Shown here one piece after another: positions 18,121 to 27,502 of a stretch of 48,009 nt of DNA; position 1 is the first letter of the stretch; every line of letters starts with the position of its first letter. Below the pieces are notes generated by a model, which worked only from the letters and a program-made list of their open reading frames with translations, made no database searches and was not told where the DNA came from. The position numbers and the translations under genes are program-made. This DNA comes from an uncultured Eubacterium sp. (GTDB lineage Bacteria; Bacillota; Clostridia; Lachnospirales; Lachnospiraceae): NCBI GenBank assembly GCA_947384955.1, contig CANDJC010000022.1, forward strand, positions 1-48,009, given 5' to 3'.

Positions 18121-20244
18121 TTAGTATTTTATAAATACCGCAGAATGCGGCAGCAGAAGGGATTCACTGACCTGGTACTGATACAGCTTCATGCCCCGGG
18201 CACTTACCTCATAAGGATAGGAAGTATGATTGATAATAATTTCCCCGTTTTGAAAATATGCCTTCTCAATCATCTTCTCCTGTTTTGTTTCTATTCCTGC
18301 TTCAGCCTTAAGCAAATCTGCCAGAATATTTTCCTTCATCAATTCCAGAGGATACAGTTCATTATTTTTTTGTTCTTTCGGAACATGCGGCACAGTCTTT
18401 GCACAATAAGCGGCTCCATAGCTGAAACCGAATGCATACATGCATCCTTTTCCTGTCTGATACCGTGTAATGCAGGGCGCTTTGTCCCCCAGATACCAGG
18501 CAGTGCAGGTTCCGCCAAAACAGACCGAAGATTCAGGATGTTCAGGATAGGAAACATATCGTCCGCTCTTTACCATAAACGCCTCCTGATAAAATACCGC
18601 ATCCGGACAGTGTCCGCACGCTTCGATGCCGAAGCTGTTTTCCACAAGCGCACAGTAAGGCCCGGTCAGCAGTATCCCGCCGCCTTCGCACCATTCCCGC
18701 AGCGCTGCCTCAAATTCAGGCTCCGGATTCATCTCATAGCAGTCATTATCTGGAACGATAAGTACCCTGTAATCTGAAAAATGCCCCCTGCAAAGACTCC
18801 TGCTGTCTGTGACATCTGCTTCCAGTCCCAGGTCCCGGCATGCCCGGTACCACCCCAGAAGATCAAGCCTTCTTTCTTTATTTCCTTCGGTGCGCATATT
18901 CTCATACGCTGCCATTGCAGATGGAAACAGAATCGCGATATCCGCCTGCTTTTTCTTCCCAAGCTGCGCAAGCACACGTTTCAGCCATGCATTGGCCCGG
19001 CTTAAGGACTCATGAAAATGCTCCTCCATGCGGTGCAGCACCCCTCCGTCGTCCAGTCCGCACATGCCGTAAGACGTATAGCCGGACGCACCGGACGCTG
19101 CTATCGAGGCCGCCACCTCACACGGCGTAAGCACCGTATAAATATCATGATACAAAAAACGCCCCCAGAAAATCCCGCCGATAAATTCGCGCCCCCGGTT
19201 CATACTGCGCATCATGCTGTGATGACAGGATGTCACATACGCATCCGCATCGCCATCCGGCGTTACCGGCACCGAGATAAAGTGTGCACAGTCTGTATAC
19301 TCCGCAAGGCGGTAAATATCGATTCCCCTCGCAGCCGTATCCCAGAGGTCTGCAAGGCCCACGCCTGCCAGCATTGCTCCGTCCGGATTTAAGAAATAAC
19401 CCCACTGCGCCATATCCGGACAAAGATAAAGGGATTCATCCGTCTGATGCAGGCGCTTTTCCATATCTTCAAAATAAAGACACAGCTCTTCACACTGCCA
19501 CTTCCTGTTATCCATCAGCATCCGTGCCTTCGGAGATTTTTCCTGTACATCCTCCTGAGAAAAGGATGCACTGTCCGGATATCTGCACGCAAACCAGTAA
19601 TCTTCCTTTTCTAAATCATAAAAGCTTTTTTTCTGTGTGCCGTAAGACTCGTTGAAAAGCCGGATGCTGCCTTTGTATTCCCGAAAAAGCCAGTCGCGGT
19701 AACGCCTTTTTCCTTCCTCATCAAAGCTTGGAGCGGCAATCGGATCCCACATGCTGCAAACCGGCCGGCGCTCCTTCCCATCCAGCAGGACGGTCACATA
19801 ATTCTTCCCGTATGCTTTCATAATCCCGGCTGCATGCTCCTGCATAGCATCACGCGCTCTGTCGGACCAGTAACGGTACCATTTTCCGTCATTTCCATAC
19901 TGGTCTGTAACAGAATCGCCGTAAACCGGCGGACTGAAACGGATATTCGGATAAAGATTATCTCCGTTTAAATAAAGCGCCAGAAATTCATGAGACATCC
20001 CCTGCTCACAGAGTTCCTGCTGCATATATTCCTGCATGGAAACATACTGGCTTGCTTCTTTTCCTTCCAGACGCTCTCTGAAATCCTCCCAGTCCTTCGT
20101 GTCCAGCATCACACTGTTAAAACCGTTTTTTTTCAGAAACCAGATGCACTCTATTACAAAATCCTTATCATCATATGCCGGACGGTAAAAATTACCGAAC
20201 CAGATATTAATATAAGGCTCTCCTGTTTTTTTATCAGTCATCAT
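18121..20244 (-). CDS. GH42-like glycoside hydrolase
   Basis: This 707-residue protein has an N-terminal TIM-barrel-like region (FVIECIWFLKKNGFNSVMLD near residue 30) and segments typical of GH42 beta-galactosidase relatives (WDPIAAPSFDEEGKRRYRDW and IRLFNESYGT). Residues about 420-590 look like the beta-galactosidase trimerisation (glutamine-amidotransferase-like) domain: DIAILFPSAMAAYENM, VLIVPDNDCYEM and WCEGGGILLTGPY. No signal peptide is present, so it acts in the cytoplasm. It is the last gene of the minus-strand glycan cluster, 32 bases after the amidase gene. The substrate is not clear; the adjacent GH88 gene points to uronic-acid oligosaccharides. No strong ribosome site is seen close to its ATG. 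Confidence 0.65.
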   Translation of the reverse strand: MMTDKKTGEPYINIWFGNFYRPAYDDKDFVIECIWFLKKNGFNSVMLDTKDWEDFRERLEGKEASQYVSMQEYMQQELCEQGMSHEFLALYLNGDNLYPNIRFSPPVYGDSVTDQYGNDGKWYRYWSDRARDAMQEHAAGIMKAYGKNYVTVLLDGKERRPVCSMWDPIAAPSFDEEGKRRYRDWLFREYKGSIRLFNESYGTQKKSFYDLEKEDYWFACRYPDSASFSQEDVQEKSPKARMLMDNRKWQCEELCLYFEDMEKRLHQTDESLYLCPDMAQWGYFLNPDGAMLAGVGLADLWDTAARGIDIYRLAEYTDCAHFISVPVTPDGDADAYVTSCHHSMMRSMNRGREFIGGIFWGRFLYHDIYTVLTPCEVAASIAASGASGYTSYGMCGLDDGGVLHRMEEHFHESLSRANAWLKRVLAQLGKKKQADIAILFPSAMAAYENMRTEGNKERRLDLLGWYRACRDLGLEADVTDSRSLCRGHFSDYRVLIVPDNDCYEMNPEPEFEAALREWCEGGGILLTGPYCALVENSFGIEACGHCPDAVFYQEAFMVKSGRYVSYPEHPESSVCFGGTCTAWYLGDKAPCITRYQTGKGCMYAFGFSYGAAYCAKTVPHVPKEQKNNELYPLELMKENILADLLKAEAGIETKQEKMIEKAYFQNGEIIINHTSYPYEVSARGMKLYQYQVSESLLLPHSAVFIKY

Positions 20245-20276
20245 TATTTTATACTCTGCCAGCAGCAGTCCTTTCT

Positions 20277-21128
20277 TTATATTAAGTATTCATTGATTGC
20301 ATCAGATAAGATTCGATAGGTCACCGGCCTGCGCTCTTCTAAACGGAATTTTCTGTAAGGCCTGCATTCCGTAATATCCGCCTCGCAGAAAAATACCCCT
20401 CCCCTGTGCCTGTCCGCCGATAAGAGAACTGTGCCGTCAGGGCCTGATACCTCACTCGGACTGCGGATTCCCTCAATATCCGCCCCATAAGGGACAGCCA
20501 TTGCCGCTGCCGTATACACCCCGTTTTCATAAGAGCGCGCATGGCCGTATACTGCCTCCCATCCCCAGGTCGGGCACACAATCAGGTCCGCCCCCATAAG
20601 GCTCAGGCTGCGGGCACATTCCGGAAACTGCATATCCCAGCAGATGCAGACGCCGATGCGCCCAAAAGGCGTATCAAACACCCGATAGCTGTCTCCTGCA
20701 CAAAGGTATTCTTTTTCTGCCCCTGCCAGATGCACCTTATCATAGATTCCCTGAAGTTTTCCGTAAGCGTCCCATACAAAGGCGCTGTTTCGAAGCTTCC
20801 CCTGCGCATCTATGCGGTATAATCCGGCAATTACCAGACAGTTCCCGGCAGCAGCAATGCGGCTGAAGCTATCAGCCGTATCATCCAGGCTGTATGATAT
20901 CAGCTCTTTGTAATCTCCCGGTACCTGCTGCGGAGGGCCCGCATAATTCACAGCCTCCGTCGTCAGCACAAGGTCCGCGCCTCCGCGTACAGCCTCTTGC
21001 ATCATCTGCAGATTCTGCTCTACCATTTCCTGCTGCTTTTTTCTGCATTCATCCGGTTCCCGCCGCTTTGCTGTATTTTCGAAATCATACAGTTCGTTCT
21101 GCCTGCTTTGCAGCAATGCTATTTTCAT
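20277..21128 (-). CDS. Carbon-nitrogen hydrolase (nitrilase superfamily)
   Basis: This 283-residue cytoplasmic enzyme carries the nitrilase-superfamily triad: Glu58 (LVLTTEAV), Lys131 (YDKVHL) and Cys163 (ICWDMQFPE). These enzymes hydrolyse or condense C-N bonds of amides, carbamoyl compounds or nitriles. The ribosome site AAGGAG is well placed before the ATG, right after the upstream pseudogene. Its place between a glycosidase and a uronide-related pseudogene is unusual and suggests an amide linked to the sugar substrate, but the substrate cannot be told from the sequence. Confidence 0.88.
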   Translation of the reverse strand: MKIALLQSRQNELYDFENTAKRREPDECRKKQQEMVEQNLQMMQEAVRGGADLVLTTEAVNYAGPPQQVPGDYKELISYSLDDTADSFSRIAAAGNCLVIAGLYRIDAQGKLRNSAFVWDAYGKLQGIYDKVHLAGAEKEYLCAGDSYRVFDTPFGRIGVCICWDMQFPECARSLSLMGADLIVCPTWGWEAVYGHARSYENGVYTAAAMAVPYGADIEGIRSPSEVSGPDGTVLLSADRHRGGVFFCEADITECRPYRKFRLEERRPVTYRILSDAINEYLI

Positions 21129-21139
21129 GCGTCTTCTCC

Positions 21140-22283
21140 TTACATTCCATCCTTACATCCAGTCCGTGTATCCTCGCTTCTTAAAACAGCGCCGTCTTTC
21201 TCTTCGGTAATACAGACTGACGGATGCTGCGTATCCTTCAGTCCCTGCACCGATATGCTTACCTGTCTGCCGTCACGCAGCCCGGCATGCATCTCGTCTT
21301 CCCCGGATGCCTTAACCCATGCAAGCATATGCTCCTGTTCCACCGGCTCTAGCAGCGTAATAAACGATGTTTCGCGCCCCGTGCTTCCAATACCACACAC
21401 TTTCGCTGCCCGCTTTCATCGCCGACCGGATAACCCCAAAAAACGGTCTTTTCCATCGGCACATAAATCTCTCCTTCAAACGGAACCTGCCTGACTTTTA
21501 TACAGCTTCAGGCAGTCCTTCCTTTCGATATCCAGCTCTATGTTCTCCCTGCCCAGTATCCACGCGCCAAACCTGCCGCCTGCCAGCTCTGTCCGGCCGT
21601 CTGTCACCCGGTTTTGCCTCAAAAGACATCGTATAGCCTGCTCCCCCGCGTACCGGAAACGTACTGTGCGTATTCCATACTGCATGTTCCGAAGGTCCCT
21701 TGTTTTGCAGAAACAGCATCGCTTCACTGCCTGTATCCATCTGGTAAACAGTCTGGCCGTCATCGCCTGTCAGCTTCAGCCCTTTCACCCAGATATGCCC
21801 AAGCCCTTTTGCTTCATTCTCCTCAGACGGCAGTTCCAGGCAGATTCGGGCGCACACCGCTTCATCCGGCGCATAAAAATCTGCACCATTTCCGGTACTG
21901 CTCCATAAATCAAATTCTTTCGACAGCGCCGCATAATCATCCGGCTTAAAATTCATCTCATACCAGCGCTGCACCTGTTCCACAGACACCTGGTCTGCCA
22001 GACGTTTTATCTCCTGATACTGCCTGTTAGAAAAACCGCCAAACGGCTGCTGCCCGCTAAACAGCTTCTCTCCCCCGCCAGCAGTCTTCACCCTGGCCAG
22101 GTTTGCATCCTCCTGCGGCTTTTTCAGGCTCTGATACCATTCCAGCGCATCCTGTGCATGCAAAACCATATCCCGCAAAGCCATCCTGTCCCTTTCGCCA
22201 GCATATCCGTCCCCGCTTTCAAGCAGCCGGCATGCCTGGGCCGTAAGACGCTTAAGCTCCTGTCTTTCCTTATCTGTGTCCAC
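21140..22283 (-). pseudogene. Frameshifted glycan-associated protein
   Basis: The reading frame begins at 22283 (MDTDKERQELKRL) and is open for 261 codons, but true-looking sequence moves between frames three times. Near 21606-21612 one extra base moves the frame to RVTDGRTELAGGRFGAWILG; near 21497-21505 it moves to IKVRQVPFEGEIYVPME; near 21370-21400 it moves to TGRETSFITLLEPVEQEHM, ending at 21140. Rejoined it would be about 380 residues. The C-terminal half is strand-rich, with pieces such as HSTFPVRGGAGYTMSFEAK, reminiscent of the beta-sandwich regions of polysaccharide lyases or carbohydrate-binding proteins, but the family is not identified. It sits in a cluster with hydrolases, so loss of a glycan-processing step is plausible. 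Several breaks make base-calling error less likely than for the other frameshifts here. Confidence 0.7.
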
Positions 22284-22379
22284 TTTTTAGTTCCTCCTGT
22301 GCTTTTTGTGTATTATATAAATCCGCTCCAAAAAGCACAATGCCCTTTCATGTTCAGGGCTGACCTATTCTGCTCCCTT

Positions 22380-23171
22380 TTATTTGCTATGGGCAGTACG
22401 GTACTGTGTCGGCGTCACGCCGGTAAACTTTTTAAACTGCCGCATAAAATGCACTTCACTCTCATAACCGCAGAATTCCGCCAGGGAAGCAATGCACATC
22501 TCTGTAGTTGTCAGATACCGCCTGGCAAGCTGAAGCCTTGCCTTTATCAGGTCCTGCTGACAGGAACAGCCAAAAAAGCTTTTATATAAATGCTGAAAAT
22601 AAGAGACGCTAAGATGCATGGAATCCGCCATCTGCTGCAGTACCCGCTTATCAGCCGGCGCGTTATATATCTGTGTGCGCAGCTTTGAAAATTCCAGATA
22701 GTAGCGGCTGTGCACAGAATCCATATGCGGATGCGCTATATCCTCTGCAAGCGTGCGTAAAAAAATACACATAAAATGGTCCAGCAGTTCCTCTTTATGC
22801 TCTGAATCTCCAAAACAGATACCGGCCATCAGTCTTGCATATTCCGTAAGACAGTGAAAATCCCCTGGATAAACCGCCGTTCCATACGGCAGCTTCAGCA
22901 TGCGCAGATAAGCAGTGCTATTTTCGCCTTCCGGCTGAAAATGAATCCAGTCATCATTATACCCCGGCAAATCACAGCCATAATGGACCGGTATTCCCGG
23001 CGGAAACAAAAGAACTGTATTCGGAATCACCTTCTGCTTTTCCCCGTTCCAGAAAAACCATGCATCTGTTTTTACAAGCAGCAGCAGATAATTCGAAAGG
23101 CCATGCGAGTGAAAAATATTACACGGCTTTCTATGGTGAGAATCGTGTCCGCAGATAAATACACGCAGCAT
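22380..23171 (-). CDS. AraC-family transcriptional regulator
   Basis: This 263-residue regulator has an N-terminal cupin-type sensing domain (about 1-150; SHGLSNYLLLLVKTDAWFF and VLLFPPGIPVHYG) and a C-terminal pair of helix-turn-helix motifs (about 165-260; LHLSVSYFQHLYK-like region, IASLAEFCGYESEVHFMRQF, KKFTGVTPTQYR). It begins the minus-strand glycan cluster and is divergent from the GH88 gene, so it probably activates both when the oligosaccharide is present. The ribosome site AAAGGAG is well placed before the ATG. Confidence 0.9.
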   Translation of the reverse strand: MLRVFICGHDSHHRKPCNIFHSHGLSNYLLLLVKTDAWFFWNGEKQKVIPNTVLLFPPGIPVHYGCDLPGYNDDWIHFQPEGENSTAYLRMLKLPYGTAVYPGDFHCLTEYARLMAGICFGDSEHKEELLDHFMCIFLRTLAEDIAHPHMDSVHSRYYLEFSKLRTQIYNAPADKRVLQQMADSMHLSVSYFQHLYKSFFGCSCQQDLIKARLQLARRYLTTTEMCIASLAEFCGYESEVHFMRQFKKFTGVTPTQYRTAHSK

Positions 23172-23244
23172 ATCCGGCTCCTTTCTGATACAGACAAAAG
23201 TTTTAATTTTAGCAGAATATATCAGCTGAAAATATTATAAGATA

Positions 23245-23273
23245 TTGCTGCTTCCGTGTCAAATAACTATAAT
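23245..23273 (+). promoter_or_regulatory. Possible promoter of the GH88 gene
   Basis: TTGCTG (23245-23250), 17-bp spacer, TATAAT (23268-23273). The weak -35 fits activation by the divergent AraC-type regulator. Confidence 0.5.
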
Positions 23274-23355
23274 GCTAAGCAGCAGATAAGACAGATATCA
23301 TAAATATTGCAGCTGCAGTACCATCACACTGCACAGACAGAAAGGATATTTCATA

Positions 23356-24504
23356 ATGGACAAATACGAAACCTGGGCGCAGGAAACTGTGAAAAAAATA
23401 AGAGAAAAAATGGACTGGGTCAGTGAGAAAAACAAAGACCGGATACCTTATACTGCCGATGCATCCGGCAGCTATGACGATCGCAGTGCTGCAGGCGCCT
23501 GGAACACCGACGACGGCATTAACTGGTGGACAAACGGCTTTTGGGGAGGCATTCACTGGCTCTTATATCAGGATACCGGACTGGAAAAATACAAAGCCGT
23601 GGCACGCAGCTGTGAAAAAAAGCTGGAAGCATGCTTTTCCCGGTTTTACGGCCTTCATCACGACATCGGCTTTATGTATCTTCCGACAGCCGCAGCCAGC
23701 TATCGGATTACCGGATGCCAGTCTTCCAGGAAAACAGCGCTGCATGCCGCAAATCTTTTAGCCGGACGGTTCAATCCGGCCGGAAACTATATCCGCGCCT
23801 GGAACGATACCCCTGATGAAAACCGCAGCGGCTTTACTATTATTGACAGCATGTTAAATATTTCCCTGCTTTACTGGGCATCTTACGAAACCGGCGACCC
23901 GCGTTTTTGCCAGACTGCCATACGCCATGCCGATACCATACAAAAATTCTTTATCCGCCCGGACGGCTCCGCATGTCATATCGGCATATTTGACCCGGAT
24001 ACCGGTGCATTTATAAAAAGCCTTGCCGGACAGGGCTATGCAGAAGGCTCCTCCTGGAGCCGCGGACAAAGCTGGGCAGTATACGGATTCACAAACAGCT
24101 ACCGTCATACCAAAAATCCGTCATACCTTCAGACCGCTAAACGCTGCGCGCACTACTGCATATCGCATATCCCTGAAAACGGGCTGATTCCATGCGATTA
24201 CTGCCAGCCAGAAGAATCCGCATGGGAAGATTCATGCGCCGCATGCATCCTTGCCTGCGGACTCATTGAGCTTGCCCGCTTTGTGCCAGAAGAAGAAAAA
24301 GAACAGCTTATGCAGACTGCACTTCGGATTTTAACAGCCATAGACGATATGCGGGCTGACTGGTCGAAAAACTGCGATGCGATTGTACAAAACTGTACCG
24401 GTGCCTGGCATGATAAGGTTCATCATATTACCATGGTATATGCAGATTACTTCTTTATGGAAGCTGTCTATAAGCTGCTGCATACAGGTATCCTGATATG
24501 GTAA
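23356..24504 (+). CDS. GH88 unsaturated glucuronyl hydrolase
   Basis: This 382-residue enzyme matches GH88 family hydrolases, which remove the 4,5-unsaturated uronic acid left by polysaccharide lyases on glycosaminoglycan fragments. The two conserved Asp residues are visible: Asp103 in LHHDIGFMYLPT and Asp164 in TIIDSMLNISLLYWAS. Aromatic substrate-site motifs WWTNGFWGG (57-65) and SSWSRGQSWAVYGF follow the family pattern. No signal peptide is seen, so it acts in the cytoplasm on imported oligosaccharides. The ribosome site AGAAAGGA precedes the ATG. It is divergent from the AraC regulator and next to a GH42-like hydrolase, so the locus probably handles hyaluronan-, chondroitin- or heparin-type fragments. 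No lyase or transporter gene lies in the window. Confidence 0.92.
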   Translation: MDKYETWAQETVKKIREKMDWVSEKNKDRIPYTADASGSYDDRSAAGAWNTDDGINWWTNGFWGGIHWLLYQDTGLEKYKAVARSCEKKLEACFSRFYGLHHDIGFMYLPTAAASYRITGCQSSRKTALHAANLLAGRFNPAGNYIRAWNDTPDENRSGFTIIDSMLNISLLYWASYETGDPRFCQTAIRHADTIQKFFIRPDGSACHIGIFDPDTGAFIKSLAGQGYAEGSSWSRGQSWAVYGFTNSYRHTKNPSYLQTAKRCAHYCISHIPENGLIPCDYCQPEESAWEDSCAACILACGLIELARFVPEEEKEQLMQTALRILTAIDDMRADWSKNCDAIVQNCTGAWHDKVHHITMVYADYFFMEAVYKLLHTGILIW

Positions 24505-24570
24505 TTTTTACAGTTATGTCTGATATAACCCGCCTGTACCCAGGTCACGGCTGCAGCAGATAATCTCTGC

Positions 24571-26454
24571 TTACTCCGTTTTCAGTGCACGCATGGAATT
24601 TAAAATTGCAATCACGGACACGCCTACATCCGCAAACACTGCTTCCCACATGTTTGCCGCCCCGAGTGCTCCCAGAATCAGTACCAGCGCCTTTACGCCA
24701 AGCGCAAATACAATGTTCTGCTTTACAATCCGCATGGTCTTTCTGGAAATGCGCACAATGGCTGCTATTTTTCGGATATCGTCGTCCATCAGCACAATAT
24801 CGGCCGCCTCAATCGCAGCATCCGAGCCCATGCTTCCCATGGCAATTCCGATATCTGCCCTTGTAAGCACCGGGGCGTCATTGATGCCGTCTCCGGCAAA
24901 CGCAAGACGCTCTCTGGGATTTTGTTCCTTCAGCAGTGCTTCCACACAGGCCACTTTATCCGCAGGCAGAAGCTGTGCGTGCACTTCGTCAATTCCAAGC
25001 TCGCGCGCTGTAAATTCCGCCGCGATGCGCCCATCGCCTGTAAGCATGACGCTCTTTTTCACCCCGGTCCGCTTCATATCCGCCAGCGCATCCTTCGCCC
25101 CGTCCTTAATCACATCCGAAATCACCACCGAGCCAAGAAATCTTCCGCCTCTGGAAACATAGATAACGGTACCGGCATGGTTACACGGCTTATATGCCGC
25201 CTGTTCTTTTACCATCAGTTTTTCATTTCCAAGAAGCACCAGGCTGTCATCCACCCGGACGCGGATGCCGTGCCCTGCGATTTCTTCTGCTTCCGATACA
25301 CGGTTCAAATCCAAAGATTTCCCATAAGCTTCGCAAAAGGCCTCCTTTACGGATGCCGCAATCGGATGGTCAGAATAGCTTTCTCCAAGCGCCGTTACTT
25401 CTAACAGCTCCTCTTTGCTGGTGTTTTCTTCCGGCAGAATTTCCGTCACCTTAAATTCCCCTTTGGTCAGCGTTCCCGTTTTGTCAAAAACGATTGTCGT
25501 CATCTCAGACACCGCCTCCAGATAATTGCTGCCCTTTACAAGCACACCGATTTTTGATGCCGCGCCGATGCCTCCAAAAAATCCCAGCGGCACAGAAATA
25601 ACCAGTGCGCACGGACAGGAAATGACAAGGAAAATACAGGCTCTCTGAATCCATTCCGCCCATCCGCCTCCGAGAACCAGCGGAGGAAGAAACGCTAAAA
25701 TCACAGCGCCGATAGTCACAGCCGGCGTATAATACTTCGCAAAGCGGGTAATAAAATTCTCTGTCTTCGCTTTCTGGCTGGAAGCATTTTCTACCAGCTC
25801 CAAAATTTTTGAAACAGTCGAGTCCTCAAATTCTTTCGTCACCCGTACCTTCAAAGTACCGCTCCCGTTTACACAGCCGCTTATGATCTCGTCTCCTGCA
25901 GCCGTTTTGCGCGGCACACTCTCTCCGGTCAGCGCTTTCGTATCCACAAAAGACTCCCCTTCCGTCACAATTCCGTCTAACGGAACGCGCTCACCAGGCT
26001 TTATCACAATGATAGTTCCTATTTCCACATCATCCGGGTCCGTCTGCACAAGCTGCCCGTCCTGTTCGATATTTGCATATTCCGGGCAGATATCCATCAT
26101 ATCCGCAATCGACTGGCGGGATTTGCCCACCGCATAGCTTTGAAACAGCTCCCCTACCTGATAAAACAGCATCACGGCAACCGCTTCCGCATATTCCCGT
26201 ACCCCGAACGCCCCAAACGTGGCAAGCATCATCAGAAAATTTTCATCAAAAACCTGGCCGTGGCTGATATTGCGGAATGCCTTGTAAATAATGTCATAAC
26301 CCGCCGTCAGATACGGAATCACAAATAACGCAGACATAACCGGAACCGGCATCTGCTCAGACATCCCTGTCTGTTCCATCATAAGCAGCGCTGCAAACAT
26401 AACAAATGCCGCCAGAATGCGAAAAAGCATCGTTTTTTGTTTCTTCGTCATCAT
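24571..26454 (-). CDS. P1B-type zinc/cadmium-exporting ATPase
   Basis: This 627-residue membrane pump exports heavy-metal cations using ATP. It has the actuator motif LTGES (175-179), the metal-site motif SCPCALV (Cys280, Cys282), phosphorylation site FDKTGTLT (Asp324) and the hinge AFAGDGINDAPVL. The last two membrane helices hold a Lys (LGVKALVLILG) and an Asp (FADVGVSVI), as in the P1B-2 group that moves Zn2+, Cd2+ and Pb2+. It lacks the usual N-terminal metal-binding domain, which is supplied by the separate gene just upstream (22 bases away). It is the last gene of the arsR-HMA-ATPase operon and resembles CadA/ZntA. Confidence 0.93.
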   Translation of the reverse strand: MMTKKQKTMLFRILAAFVMFAALLMMEQTGMSEQMPVPVMSALFVIPYLTAGYDIIYKAFRNISHGQVFDENFLMMLATFGAFGVREYAEAVAVMLFYQVGELFQSYAVGKSRQSIADMMDICPEYANIEQDGQLVQTDPDDVEIGTIIVIKPGERVPLDGIVTEGESFVDTKALTGESVPRKTAAGDEIISGCVNGSGTLKVRVTKEFEDSTVSKILELVENASSQKAKTENFITRFAKYYTPAVTIGAVILAFLPPLVLGGGWAEWIQRACIFLVISCPCALVISVPLGFFGGIGAASKIGVLVKGSNYLEAVSEMTTIVFDKTGTLTKGEFKVTEILPEENTSKEELLEVTALGESYSDHPIAASVKEAFCEAYGKSLDLNRVSEAEEIAGHGIRVRVDDSLVLLGNEKLMVKEQAAYKPCNHAGTVIYVSRGGRFLGSVVISDVIKDGAKDALADMKRTGVKKSVMLTGDGRIAAEFTARELGIDEVHAQLLPADKVACVEALLKEQNPRERLAFAGDGINDAPVLTRADIGIAMGSMGSDAAIEAADIVLMDDDIRKIAAIVRISRKTMRIVKQNIVFALGVKALVLILGALGAANMWEAVFADVGVSVIAILNSMRALKTE

Positions 26455-26477
26455 TACACTCCTGTCTGGCCTTTTGC

Positions 26478-26696
26478 TTACATCAGAATCTTACAGTCCG
26501 GCTCCACTTTTGCACATACACTGACCACCTGTTTCATAATCTCATCAAACCGGCCCTCGTCAGCATCTATCGTCATTTTCTGCATCATAAAACTCACCGA
26601 TGCATCATGAACTCCCGGCAGTTTTTTAATGGCATCCTCCATTTTTGCAGCACAGTTTGCACAGTCTAAATCCTGTAATTTAAATTTCTTTTTCAT
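26478..26696 (-). CDS. Heavy-metal-associated (HMA) domain protein
   Basis: This 72-residue protein is a single ferredoxin-like metal-binding domain. Its motif LDCANCAAKME holds the two metal-binding Cys (12 and 15); the rest (VHDASVSFMMQKMTIDAD) follows the usual fold. It probably passes metal to the adjacent ATPase, being the part that many CadA proteins carry at their N-terminus. It lies between the ArsR-type regulator and the pump, on the same strand. Confidence 0.9.
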   Translation of the reverse strand: MKKKFKLQDLDCANCAAKMEDAIKKLPGVHDASVSFMMQKMTIDADEGRFDEIMKQVVSVCAKVEPDCKILM

Positions 26697-26827
26697 AACA
26701 ACACCTATTCCTTCCTTTTATCTTCTTTTACCTTTTTATCTTTTTTCTACAGCTCTTTTCCGAAGCTTTCCTTAATTAAAACCGATTCCTTATCTGTGAA
26801 AATTCAGCCTTCGCCAGAACATTCCTC

Positions 26828-27187
26828 TTATTCTTCTATATGCTCCCGGCCCTGGCCGATAATGGTTCTTACATGGCTGTCTGCCAGAGAATAGAAAACC
26901 GATTTTCCTTCCCTTCTGCTTTTCACAAGTTTGGAATTTTTTAAAATCTTCAGCTGATGCGAAATGGCAGACTGCGTCATATGCAAAGCCTCTGCCAGGT
27001 CACAGACACATACTTCCGCTTCAAACAGCACAAATAAAATCCGTATTCTGGTAGAATCTCCAAATACTTTAAAAAGCTCCGCCAAATCATACAGCTCTTC
27101 CTCCGGCGGCATCTGCGCACTGACCGTTTTTAACAGCTCTTCATGTATTTCTGTTGTTTCACAGCATTCCAGCTCTTTCTCAGACAA
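26828..27187 (-). CDS. ArsR/SmtB-family metal-responsive repressor (CadC-like)
   Basis: This 119-residue winged-helix repressor should leave its operator when bound to Zn or Cd. The DNA-binding part is DLAEALHMTQSAISHQLKIL and LVKSRREGKSVFYSL. The alpha-5 zinc site is complete: Asp-x-His, ten residues, His, two residues, Glu in DSHVRTIIGQGREHIEE. Cysteines of the CadC alpha-3N type are also present (EVCVCDLA, and CC near the N-terminus). The start is taken as TTG at 27187, since AAAGGAGG lies just before it; the frame is open up to 27226, but that ATG has no ribosome site and the extension is not family-like. It leads the metal export operon. Confidence 0.9.
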   Translation of the reverse strand: MSEKELECCETTEIHEELLKTVSAQMPPEEELYDLAELFKVFGDSTRIRILFVLFEAEVCVCDLAEALHMTQSAISHQLKILKNSKLVKSRREGKSVFYSLADSHVRTIIGQGREHIEE

Positions 27188-27240
27188 AATCCATCCTCCT
27201 TTCCGGCACGGAGCATGTGCCTGCATTATTTTCTACATTC

Positions 27241-27297
27241 TTTCATATGAGCAATCGTTCATATGAATAGGATACTCCGATTTTGGGGAAATGTCAA
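27241..27297 (-). promoter_or_regulatory. Promoter and operator of the metal export operon
   Basis: Minus strand TTGACA (27292-27297), 17-bp spacer, TATCCT (27269-27274). Directly downstream are two TTCATATGA-type palindromes (27242-27250 and 27258-27267), typical of ArsR/CadC operators, placed so that repressor would cover the transcription start. Confidence 0.85.
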
Positions 27298-27370
27298 GGT
27301 TTTTTTAGATTTTATGCGATTGATTTTATGTAATCTGATTAGATAGGGAATGCAGGGAAAGGAACTGTGG

Positions 27371-27452
27371 ATACACGGACGCCGGAAGAGGGGATTTGAC
27401 CGGCCAAATTCCCTCTCCCGGCTGGTTACTGGCAAATGTTACATGAAATGTT
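27371..27452 (+). repeat. Compact hairpin related to the outer arms of family 1
   Basis: GCCGGAAGAGGGGATTTG (27381-27398) pairs with CAAATTCCCTCTCCCGGC (27405-27422) at 16 of 18 positions. The left flank (GGATACACGGACGCCGG) and the right flank (GGCTGGTT then TGTTACATGAAATG) match full elements, but the whole inner core is missing. Confidence 0.7.
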
Positions 27453-27502
27453 TCAGGTATATCATATTTCGAATGTATAATTGATAAACATAAACCTTCT
27501 CA

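Noticed and set aside
18145-18777. Long open frame on the plus strand opposite the GH42-like gene
   Set aside because: It lies wholly antisense to a gene with clear domains, has no ribosome site and no recognisable motifs.
27188-27226. Upstream ATG start for the ArsR-type regulator
   Set aside because: The AAAGGAGG site fits the TTG at 27187, and the extension would cover that ribosome site.
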